From positions 1-11,907 of the forward strand of contig CANGRP010000048.1 in NCBI GenBank assembly GCA_947456005.1: DNA of 11,907 nucleotides, read 5' to 3'. Shown piece after piece: positions 1 through 5,655 of this stretch. The stretch's first letter is position 1. Every line of letters begins with the position of its first letter. A program made the translations under genes and the position numbers. This DNA comes from Caulobacteraceae bacterium (lineage in GTDB: Bacteria > Pseudomonadota > Alphaproteobacteria > Caulobacterales > Caulobacteraceae). Below the pieces are notes generated by a model. It was not told the DNA's origin. It saw only the letters and a program-made list of their open reading frames with translations, and made no database searches.

Positions 1-633
1 CTTCGAACCCGTGCCGAGCTTGGCGAGCGCCAGCGACACGTTTTCGATCGACTTGTTGACCAGGGACAGGGCCGCCTTGGCAGCAGACACGGTATCGACC
101 TCGGTCGTCGTCGTCACCGTCACATTGGCGCCGCTGAGGTTCAGCCTCTGGGCCGCAACCGTGATCAGCGCGGTCGCGGTTTCATCGGCCAGGGCGGTGA
201 CGTCGGCGGCCGTGGAACTGATCAGGCTGCCGCCGTTGAACTTGGAGTTCTCGGTGGCGTTCTTGATCTGGTCCCGCAGAGACGTGAAGTCAGCGTTCAT
301 CGCCGCACGGGAGGACGAGTTCAGCTGCTCGTCAGAGGCCGCGAGGGCCTTTTCCTTCATCTGGGACAGAAGGTCGGAAATGGTCTCGCCGGCCGCGATG
401 GACACGTCGGCCACCGACTGGCCCCGCTGAAGGGATTCCCGGACCGCATTCAGGGCGCCGGAGGTGGCGCGCTGGTTCTGGGCGATGGCGAAAATAGCGC
501 CATTGTCCTTGGCGTTCGCGACCTTTTGGCCGGTGGCGATACGGATTTGATTGATCTTGAGCTCGTCCTGAGTACGATTCAGGTTCTGCGTCGCGAACAT
601 GGCGGCGACGTTGGTGTTAATGCTAGCAGCCAT
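1..633 (-). CDS. Flagellin, 3' end cut by window edge
   Basis: This encodes the first 211 residues of a bacterial flagellin, the subunit of the extracellular flagellar filament. The protein begins MAASINTNVAAMFATQNLNR and carries the conserved N-terminal D0/D1 coiled-coil region, with the stretches ANAKDNGAIFAIAQNQR and LNSSSRAAMNADF typical of alphaproteobacterial flagellins. A small variable central part (about residues 150-185, rich in Thr and Val) leads into the C-terminal helix (SLVNKSIENVSLALAKLGTGS), where the window stops. The gene is therefore incomplete but intact as far as seen. It is closely related over its whole visible length to the flagellin at 913-1743. The ATG is preceded by the Shine-Dalgarno-like GAAGG and by a 62-nt leader downstream of a near-consensus sigma-54 promoter. 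The strong promoter and upstream site array suggest a major filament subunit, but that is inference. Confidence 0.95.
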   Translation of the reverse strand, partial: MAASINTNVAAMFATQNLNRTQDELKINQIRIATGQKVANAKDNGAIFAIAQNQRATSGALNAVRESLQRGQSVADVSIAAGETISDLLSQMKEKALAASDEQLNSSSRAAMNADFTSLRDQIKNATENSKFNGGSLISSTAADVTALADETATALITVAAQRLNLSGANVTVTTTTEVDTVSAAKAALSLVNKSIENVSLALAKLGTGSK

Positions 634-705
634 TCTGCTTACCTTCGTTCTGGATGTCCGGCCAACATTCTGATGGCGGGGAGCGTTTTACTCCGAGCTA
701 ACTTG

Positions 706-722
706 TGCAAGGCCCGGGCCAG
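706..722 (-). promoter_or_regulatory. Sigma-54 (-24/-12) promoter of the first flagellin gene
   Basis: Read on the minus strand the site is CTGGCCCGGGCCTTGCA, which matches the RpoN consensus YTGGCACGRNNNTTGCW at all fixed positions but one, with correct GG-N10-GC spacing. It predicts a transcription start near 695 and a 62-nt leader before the ATG at 633. RpoN promoters with distal enhancers are known for late flagellar genes in Caulobacter. Confidence 0.85.
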
Positions 723-739
723 TCGGCAGGATCTGCCGA
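723..739. promoter_or_regulatory. Promoter-proximal ftr-like palindrome
   Basis: The sequence TCGGCAGGATCTGCCGA is a perfect 7-bp inverted repeat around GAT and has the core GGCA-N5-TGCC, the same core and spacing as the distal sites at 795-833. It abuts the -24 element (centre about -36 from the predicted start). A bound protein here would more likely hinder than help the polymerase, so autoregulation by FlbD is possible. FlbD binding is inferred from resemblance to ftr elements. Confidence 0.5.
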
Positions 740-765
740 AGATATTTATCTTATTGTTTTTTCTG

Positions 766-778
766 AATTAATGACTTG
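766..778 (+). promoter_or_regulatory. IHF-like site upstream of the first flagellin
   Basis: AATTAATGACTTG matches the IHF consensus WATCAANNNNTTR with one mismatch and lies in an AT-rich stretch (about 740-780) between the sigma-54 promoter and the distal palindromes. DNA bending by IHF between an enhancer and an RpoN promoter is the usual arrangement, and the second flagellin promoter has a site in a comparable place. Short degenerate matches like this can arise by chance. Confidence 0.4.
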
Positions 779-794
779 TTAGTCATGGTCGTGA

Positions 795-833
795 CGGGCA
801 GATTTTGCCGGTCTATGGGCAAGTCTTGCCGGG
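795..833. promoter_or_regulatory. Pair of distal ftr-like enhancer sites (FlbD-type)
   Basis: Two palindromes, CGGGCAGATTTTGCCGG (795-811) and GGGCAAGTCTTGCCGGG (817-833), share the core GGCA-N5-TGCC. Their centres are 21 bp apart, two helical turns. They sit about 108 and 129 bp upstream of the predicted start, the distance expected for ftr enhancers bound by the NtrC-type activator FlbD in Caulobacter flagellar promoters. A degenerate third copy (GGCA-N5-GGCC, 841-853) continues the phasing. Binding by FlbD is inferred from motif resemblance and location. Confidence 0.65.
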
Positions 834-864
834 CCCGCCAGGCACTTTTGGCCCAGCGTGCAGC

Positions 865-906
865 AAAAGGGGGGACCAGGCGAGCCGGTGACGGCTCGCC
901 TGGTCC
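865..906 (-). terminator. Intrinsic terminator of the complete flagellin gene
   Basis: A perfect 14-bp inverted repeat (arms 873-886 and 893-906, 6-nt loop) starts 7 nt beyond the flagellin stop codon. Read on the minus strand it is followed by a C-run and then TTTT. This strong stem should insulate the next flagellin gene, which has its own promoter, from read-through. Confidence 0.9.
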
Positions 907-912
907 TGCGTC

Positions 913-1743
913 CTAGCGGAACAGGTTGATCAGCTGACCGGGCCCCTGGTTTGCGATGGACAGCGCCTGGAAGCCGAGCTGCTCCTTGGTCTGGAGAGCC
1001 GTGAGCTTGGCGCTTTCCTTCGCGAGGTCCGCATCAACGATGTTTCCAATTCCAGCGTCGACGGCGTCCTGAAGCTTGTTCACGAAGGTCAGATGCGTCG
1101 CCAGGGCCCGTGAGCCCGTCCCCAGCTTGGCCAGGGCGAGCGACACGTTCTCGATCGACTTGTTCACCAGAGACAGGGCCGACTTCGCAGCCGACACAGT
1201 GCTGATGGCCGTCGTCGACGTGACCGTCACATTGCTTCCGCTAAGCGCCAGGACCTGGGCCCTGACGGTAATGAGGCTTGTGCCGCTCTCGTCCGCCAGC
1301 GCCGCGACATCGGCGGCCCCTGCTTTGATCAGGTTCGAACCGTTGAAGTTGGCGTTGCTGACGGCCTTGGTGATCTGATCCCGAAGCGCGACGAAATCGG
1401 AGTTCATCGCCGCCCGTGAACTTGAATTCAGTTGTGCGTCCGTCGACGCAAGGGCCTTCTCCTTCATCTGAAGCAGAAGATCAGAAACAATTTCAGCGGC
1501 CGCGCTCGAGACATCCACCGCGGACTGACTGCGCTGAAGGGACTCCCTCACCGCATTGAGCGCTTGGGACGTACCCCTCTGGTTCGTCGCAATGGCGAAG
1601 ATCGCGCCATTGTCCTTGGCATTGGCTACCTTGAGCCCGGTTGCAATCCGTTGTTCGGAGATCCTCAGCTCTGCTTGTGACGCATTCAGGTTCTGGAGCG
1701 CGTACATTGCGCTCACGTTCGTGTTTATGGATTGAGCACCCAT
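913..1743 (-). CDS. Flagellin (complete, second paralog)
   Basis: This is a 276-aa flagellin, the usual length in Caulobacter and relatives, which have little beyond the D0/D1 core. It starts MGAQSINTNVSAMYALQNLN, carries ANAKDNGAIFAIATNQR in the N-terminal helix, and ends with the characteristic C-terminal D0 helix (KEQLGFQALSIANQGPGQ, then LINLFR). I chose the ATG at 1743 because flagellins start immediately before the SINTN motif and a GGAAGG ribosome site lies just upstream; the frame is open as far as 1860 but that part includes the promoter and leader. It differs from its neighbour in the middle and in scattered helix positions, so the two are not a recent copy. It has its own sigma-54 promoter and a strong terminator. 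A specialised minor role, as known for FljJ in C. crescentus, is possible but not shown. Confidence 0.96.
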   Translation of the reverse strand: MGAQSINTNVSAMYALQNLNASQAELRISEQRIATGLKVANAKDNGAIFAIATNQRGTSQALNAVRESLQRSQSAVDVSSAAAEIVSDLLLQMKEKALASTDAQLNSSSRAAMNSDFVALRDQITKAVSNANFNGSNLIKAGAADVAALADESGTSLITVRAQVLALSGSNVTVTSTTAISTVSAAKSALSLVNKSIENVSLALAKLGTGSRALATHLTFVNKLQDAVDAGIGNIVDADLAKESAKLTALQTKEQLGFQALSIANQGPGQLINLFR

Positions 1744-1816
1744 GACATACCTTCCATTCTGGTCGGGGATTTCGTCCGGCGTTTTGCGGACGCGCGATTC
1801 TTCGCAGCCCGATCCT

Positions 1817-1833
1817 CGCAAGGTTTGAGCCAA
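1817..1833 (-). promoter_or_regulatory. Sigma-54 promoter of the complete flagellin gene
   Basis: On the minus strand the sequence TTGGCTCAAACCTTGCG carries the invariant GG (-24) and GC (-12) with correct spacing, with three departures from the extended RpoN consensus. The predicted start is near 1806, giving a 63-nt leader, almost the same length as in the neighbouring flagellin gene. A perfect 10-bp palindrome GGGTCGACCC (1839-1848) lies just upstream, in the same relative position as the proximal palindrome of the other promoter but without the GGCA core. Confidence 0.7.
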
Positions 1834-1857
1834 GGCCCGGGTCGACCCCGGATCTTT

Positions 1858-1870
1858 CAAATTATTGAAT
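1858..1870 (-). promoter_or_regulatory. IHF-like site upstream of the complete flagellin
   Basis: Read on the minus strand ATTCAATAATTTG matches WATCAANNNNTTR with one mismatch, inside an AT-rich tract (about 1856-1888) that stands out in this GC-rich region. It lies between the -24/-12 element and the ftr-like palindrome at 1934-1952, as expected for an IHF bend site. Confidence 0.5.
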
Positions 1871-1933
1871 TATAATATTTTTCTTTAGAGCGGGCCGGGT
1901 CCAGCCCCCTCCTGCGTCCTCATGGCGGCGAGG

Positions 1934-1952
1934 CCCGGCAGTTTCCGCCGGG
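1934..1952. promoter_or_regulatory. ftr-like palindrome upstream of the complete flagellin
   Basis: CCCGGCAGTTTCCGCCGGG has perfect 6-bp arms and the core GGCA-N5-CGCC, one base from the GGCA-N5-TGCC core seen at the other flagellin promoter. It is centred about 137 bp upstream of the predicted start. It also lies 15 bp beyond the stop of the nucleotide-sugar gene and could form an RNA hairpin, but no T-tract follows, so an enhancer role fits better than a terminator. Confidence 0.5.
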
Positions 1953-1966
1953 TGGTTCCTGCCGCT

Positions 1967-2914
1967 CTACCGCGCCTCGCTGGCCAGCAGGTTGTCGAAA
2001 TAGGCGATAGTGCGCGAGAGCCCTTCGTCGAGCTCGATCGTGGGCTTCCAGTCCAGGAGCTTCCCCGCCAGGCTGATGTCAGGGCGACGCTGGCGAGGGT
2101 CGTCTGAAGGAAGCGGCATGTGCACCAGCCGGGAGGCGGATCCGGTCAGGGCGATGACCCGCTCCGCCAGGGCCCGGATGGTGAACTCGCCCGGATTGCC
2201 CAGGTTGACGGGGCCGGTGACGTCGTCCGGGGTCTTCATCAGCCGCAGTATGCCCTCGACCAGATCGTCGACGAAGCAGAAGGACCGGGTCTGGAGACCC
2301 TCCCCGTAAAGGGTGATGTCCTCGCCCTTCAGGGCCTGGACGATGAAGTTCGACACCACCCTTCCGTCGTTCGGGTGCATTCGCGGGCCGTAGGTGTTGA
2401 AGATCCGCGCCACCTTGATCTTCAGGCCGTGCTGGCGGTGGTAGTCGAAGAACAGGGTCTCGGCGCAGCGCTTGCCCTCGTCGTAGCAGGACCGGATGCC
2501 GATGGGATTGACGTTGCCCCAGTAGTCCTCCGTCTGGGGATGGACGGCGGGGTCGCCATAGACCTCGCTGGTCGAGGCCTGGAAGATGCGGGCGCGCCGG
2601 CGCTTGGCGAGCCCCAGCATGTTGATGGCGCCGTGGACAGAGGTCTTGGTCGTCTGGACCGGATCAAACTGGTAGTGCACCGGCGAGGCGGGGCAGGCGA
2701 GATTGTAGATCTCGTCGATCTCGGCGAACAGCGGGAAGGTCACGTCGTGGCGCAGGAGCTCGAAGGCAGGATTTCCCAGCAGATGCGCTACATTGCGCCG
2801 CGCGCCGGTATAGAAGTTGTCGACGCAGAGCACCTCATGCCCCTCATCGATCAGGCGCTCGCAGAGATGGGAGCCGATGAAGCCGGCGCCGCCGGTGACC
2901 AGAATACGTTTCAT
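1967..2914 (-). CDS. uxs: UDP-glucuronate decarboxylase (UDP-xylose synthase)
   Basis: This 315-aa short-chain dehydrogenase/reductase-type enzyme is predicted to convert UDP-glucuronate to UDP-xylose and CO2 with bound NAD+ (EC 4.1.1.35) in the cytoplasm. The N-terminal Rossmann motif GGAGFIG is at residues 8-14, followed by the acidic D32 that contacts NAD. The signature segments of the UXS branch are clear: NLACPASPVHY (71-81), ASTSEVYGDP (113-122), YWGNVNPIGIRSCYDEGKR (131-149) with the catalytic Y144-xxx-K148 pair, and NTYGPRMHPNDGRVVSNF (173-190). The length is usual for the bacterial single-domain form. It lies 32 bp downstream of flaF in the same direction and probably shares its transcript. 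UDP-xylose (or a derived pentose) may feed flagellin or envelope glycosylation; no pentosyltransferase is proven here. A related dTDP-glucose or UDP-galactose epimerase is less likely because the HPQxExYWGxVNPIG block is specific to UXS. Confidence 0.92.
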   Translation of the reverse strand: MKRILVTGGAGFIGSHLCERLIDEGHEVLCVDNFYTGARRNVAHLLGNPAFELLRHDVTFPLFAEIDEIYNLACPASPVHYQFDPVQTTKTSVHGAINMLGLAKRRRARIFQASTSEVYGDPAVHPQTEDYWGNVNPIGIRSCYDEGKRCAETLFFDYHRQHGLKIKVARIFNTYGPRMHPNDGRVVSNFIVQALKGEDITLYGEGLQTRSFCFVDDLVEGILRLMKTPDDVTGPVNLGNPGEFTIRALAERVIALTGSASRLVHMPLPSDDPRQRRPDISLAGKLLDWKPTIELDEGLSRTIAYFDNLLASEAR

Positions 2915-2946
2915 GCGACCCGTGGGCTCCGAACTGAGGAGGGGAA

Positions 2947-3312
2947 TCAGGCGGCGGCCTCATTCCTTGCGCTCAGACCCTGCATGATCATGCGGTTCAC
3001 GTCGATCAGGTCCTGGATATCCTCCTGACCGCGGATCACCTCGCTGGTGTACTTGTTGACCCATATGGACAGGGAGATGATCCCGGCCCTCAGCCCTTTG
3101 GGAAGCTGGTTTCCGGGCGCGCCGCAATCCAGGGCGAGAACGGACCAGACGCGACGGTTCCAGTCGAGGGCCGGAACGCGGCCCATGATATCCTTGGGAT
3201 CCAGGCGGGAGGCCTCAACGAGCGCAAGCGTCACCTGGGTGAACAGGCGAAACTCCGTCTCTCTCGGGCTCTCGGCGCTAGTCGCCGCCTGCTGATACGC
3301 CCGCAGGGACAT
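2947..3312 (-). CDS. flaF: Flagellar biosynthesis regulator FlaF
   Basis: This 121-aa protein matches the FlaF family, small cytoplasmic proteins found with FlbT in alphaproteobacteria and needed for flagellin synthesis or secretion. Recognisable features are the N-terminal AYQQAATSAESPRETEFRLF (residues 5-24), DWNRRVWSVLALDCGAPGN (about 70-88) and the helix LRAGIISLSIWVNKYTSEV (about 94-112 with DLIDVNRMIMQGL following). There is no signal peptide or membrane segment. The start codon lies inside the end of flbT (35-nt overlap), which points to translational coupling, as expected for proteins working on the same target. Known biology in Caulobacter: FlaF promotes flagellin translation or export while FlbT represses flagellin mRNA. 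The role here is taken from the family. Confidence 0.93.
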   Translation of the reverse strand: MSLRAYQQAATSAESPRETEFRLFTQVTLALVEASRLDPKDIMGRVPALDWNRRVWSVLALDCGAPGNQLPKGLRAGIISLSIWVNKYTSEVIRGQEDIQDLIDVNRMIMQGLSARNEAAA

Positions 3313-3697
3313 TTCCCATCCTCATGTCTTCATAATCGATGAGCTTCCGGCAGCCCAGCAGAGCCTTATAATAGTCCTTCTCCAGGCAGCAACGCGAAAT
3401 CGTCACGCACTCCGCAAGGATTTCTGGATTCTTGATGGCGCCCATGAATTCGCTCAACCTGCGCACGAACTCATCATAGTATTTCTGAGCGTCAGCCTGG
3501 TCGATGTACATGAGCATGACCTGGAAATAGATGCGCCTGGACGGCGTATTCGCCTGTTCCGGCTGGAGGATGTCCTTTTCCCGGAGAACAGAAGCCTTGT
3601 TCTGAAGGACCAGGACACCCCGTCTGTCGCCGTTCTGCACGACGGCTCCGTTGAGAACAAACTTCTCGCCCGGCTTCAAAGACAGCTTGAGAGGCAC
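3278..3697 (-). CDS. flbT: Flagellin mRNA repressor FlbT
   Basis: This 139-aa protein is FlbT, the post-transcriptional regulator that binds the 5' leader of flagellin mRNA in Caulobacter and links flagellin translation to assembly of the hook-basal body. The start PLKLSLKPGEKFVLNGAVVQ and the following NGDRRGVLVLQNKASVLREKDIL are near-signature FlbT sequence, and the length is typical. Translation starts at GTG (3697), preceded by an AGGGA ribosome site; homologs begin at exactly this MPLKLSLKPG position, which decides the start. A GANTC site (3704-3708) lies right upstream. flbT is the first gene of the leftward block and is divergent from the TPR-glycosyltransferase operon. Its likely targets, the two flagellin leaders, are in the same window. 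Confidence 0.95.
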   Translation of the reverse strand: MPLKLSLKPGEKFVLNGAVVQNGDRRGVLVLQNKASVLREKDILQPEQANTPSRRIYFQVMLMYIDQADAQKYYDEFVRRLSEFMGAIKNPEILAECVTISRCCLEKDYYKALLGCRKLIDYEDMRMGNVPAGVSAGGD

Positions 3698-3801
3698 GGT
3701 CTGGATTCCCTGCTCGAGGTTCGAGGCGGTGCGCCGGATGCGTCCTCCTGATTAGGCGCGAACTCGTTAACGATATCCTTATGGGGGCGGCGACATCATG
3801 G

Positions 3802-3816
3802 TTAGTCGCGCATTAA
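3802..3816. promoter_or_regulatory. CtrA-like box in the flbT/TPR-glycosyltransferase intergenic region
   Basis: TTAG-TCGCGCA-TTAA matches the CtrA consensus TTAA-N7-TTAA with one mismatch. It lies 48 bp before the ATG at 3864, where a CtrA box over the -35 region would be expected. A GTTAAC half-site occurs nearby at 3766-3771. CtrA is the cell-cycle regulator that controls flagellar genes in Caulobacter, and cell-cycle control of the FlmG glycosyltransferase has been reported there. Assignment is by motif only. Confidence 0.45.
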
Positions 3817-3863
3817 CCCTTACGGGCGACCCTCTTGATCCGTGTCTTTACCTCGGTGGGATC

Positions 3864-5642
3864 ATGCCTGACGCTCTCGCACCGCCGGCCGGTGAACCTG
3901 TCCGCGGAGCCGCGGCCAACCTGATGGGTTCGAGCGCCTCCGCCAACGCCCTCAGCCTGCTGAGGGACGTCCTCGCGGAACAGAAAAATCTTCGGATCGC
4001 CCCGCTCCTGGAGCGCGCGCTCGCCCACATCAAGGCGCACAAGCCGGACAAGGCGGCGGACGCAGCGTTAGAAGCGCTTCAGATCGACGAGCGCTGCGGG
4101 ATCGCCTGGCATGTCCTGGCCATCGCCCGGGAAGCCACTGGCGACTTCGTCAGCTCCCTGAGCTGCTACGAGGCGGCGCTCACACTCCTGCCCGACGACC
4201 CTGAGGTCCTGATCAATCTGGGCCGACTGGCCTTCCGGATGAGCATGCACCCGACAGCGGAGCAGCTTTTTCGTCACTTCCTCGCCAAGCAACCCGATCA
4301 CGCCGAGGGCATGAATAACCTGGCCCTCGCGATCGGGGCCCAGGACCGGAACCAAGAGGCGATTGAGGTCCTCCGGGAGTTCATCTCGCTCCACCCGACC
4401 CACGCCAATCTTTGGAACAGCCTCGGGAGCCTGGTCTCGGAGGAAGGCGATACGGGTAATGCCGAGATATTCTACCGCGAAGCCCTTCGCCTGAATCCCC
4501 GCCTCGCCCGGGCGCGGTACAACCTCGGATCCATGTGCTTGGACACGGGCGACACCCAGGCTGCGCTCGAGGAGGTCGAGACTGCGCTGAAGAGACCTCT
4601 GGCTTCGGACGAGAAGGCGATGATGACCATGACCCGGGGGCTGGCGCAGCTGGCCCTCGGCCGCATCTCCGAAGGTTGGCGGAACTATGAGGCCCGCAAC
4701 GACCTCAATTTCCCGGACTCCACCTACTTCGCGATCCCCGGACAGCGCTGGAAGCCCGGCCTGCCACTGGCGGGCAAGTCGCTTCTCCTGGTCGGGGAGC
4801 AAGGCCTTGGCGACGAGGTCCTGTTCGGCGGCATCCTCCCGGACGTCCTGGAGGAACTTGGCGCCAAGGGCAGGCTGACCCTCGCGGTCGAGCCGCGACT
4901 GGCGCCGCTGTTCTCACGCAGCTTCCTATCCGCCAGGGTCGAGACGCACAGGACCGTGCGCACCGCCGGTCGGACGGTGCGCCTTGTTCCGGGGCTGGAG
5001 GAAGGCGGGGCCGAGTTCCAGTACTGGGCGCCGATGGCGTCGCTGTTGCGGCGGTTTCGGGACCGGCTGGAGGATTTCCCGGATAGGACGGGCTACCTGA
5101 AGCCTGCGCCGGAGCGCGTCGCCTTCTGGCGCGAGGCCCTCGCCTCGGCGCCGGCCGGTCCCAAGGTCGGCCTGCTCTGGAAGAGCGCAGTCCTGACCGG
5201 AGGGCGGAAACGGTTCTTTTCGCCCTTCGAGGCCTGGGAGCCGGTCCTGCGCACACCCGGCGTGGTCTTCGTCAACCTTCAGTACGGCGACTGTGAGGCG
5301 GAGTTGCAGCTGGCGAGGGAGCGCTATGGCGTGGAGATCTGGAATCCGCCGGGCATAGACCTCAAGCAGGACCTGGACGACGTGACCGCCCTCTCCTGCA
5401 CACTCGACCTCGTGATCGGATTCTCCAACGCCACCTTCAACCTGGCCGCCGCCGCCGGGACGCCCTCCTGGCTGATCGCCGCCAAGGGCGCCTGGACGCC
5501 CCTCGGGACGGATCGCTACCCCTGGTACCCTCAGGTCCGGCTGTACCCATCCGCCAACCATGCGGAGTGGGAGCCCGTTCTGGAGAGGATCGCCGCAGAT
5601 CTGGCGGCCGGGTTCGGTCCTGGCGAGCCCCGTCCCGAATGA
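3864..5642 (+). CDS. TPR-glycosyltransferase, paralog A (FlbA/FlmG-like)
   Basis: This 592-aa soluble protein has two parts. Residues about 48-255 are five to six tetratricopeptide repeats (for example AWHVLAIAREATGDFVSSL and NLWNSLGSLVSEEGDTGNAE). Residues about 300-580 form a GT-B-like transferase domain with GEQGLGDE (311-318), LLWKS (437-441), the block FVNLQYGDCEAEL, and GFSNATFN (519-526) near the expected nucleotide-sugar site. The layout matches Caulobacter FlbA/FlmG, where the TPR part binds flagellin and the transferase part glycosylates it. I chose the ATG at 3864 (GGTGGG upstream) over the in-frame ATG at 3798, because the CtrA-like box falls between them and the second copy has a similarly short N-terminus. 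It is divergent from flbT and leads an operon of three related genes. Which sugar and which flagellin it uses cannot be told from sequence; a related O-linked transferase for another surface protein is the alternative. Confidence 0.85.
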   Translation: MPDALAPPAGEPVRGAAANLMGSSASANALSLLRDVLAEQKNLRIAPLLERALAHIKAHKPDKAADAALEALQIDERCGIAWHVLAIAREATGDFVSSLSCYEAALTLLPDDPEVLINLGRLAFRMSMHPTAEQLFRHFLAKQPDHAEGMNNLALAIGAQDRNQEAIEVLREFISLHPTHANLWNSLGSLVSEEGDTGNAEIFYREALRLNPRLARARYNLGSMCLDTGDTQAALEEVETALKRPLASDEKAMMTMTRGLAQLALGRISEGWRNYEARNDLNFPDSTYFAIPGQRWKPGLPLAGKSLLLVGEQGLGDEVLFGGILPDVLEELGAKGRLTLAVEPRLAPLFSRSFLSARVETHRTVRTAGRTVRLVPGLEEGGAEFQYWAPMASLLRRFRDRLEDFPDRTGYLKPAPERVAFWREALASAPAGPKVGLLWKSAVLTGGRKRFFSPFEAWEPVLRTPGVVFVNLQYGDCEAELQLARERYGVEIWNPPGIDLKQDLDDVTALSCTLDLVIGFSNATFNLAAAAGTPSWLIAAKGAWTPLGTDRYPWYPQVRLYPSANHAEWEPVLERIAADLAAGFGPGEPRPE

Positions 5643-5655
5643 GGAGCTCAGACGC

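Noticed and set aside
1744..1860. Upstream in-frame extension of the complete flagellin
   Set aside because: It would place the sigma-54 promoter and leader inside the coding region, and flagellins start just before SINTN.
2120..3028. 302-codon open frame on the plus strand
   Set aside because: It is the complement of the UDP-xylose synthase gene and the end of flaF; no domain or ribosome site supports it.
3798..3863. Upstream in-frame ATG for transferase A
   Set aside because: It has a possible GGGGGCGG ribosome site, but it would bury the CtrA-like box and add a tail unlike the paralogs. Kept as a possible alternative only.
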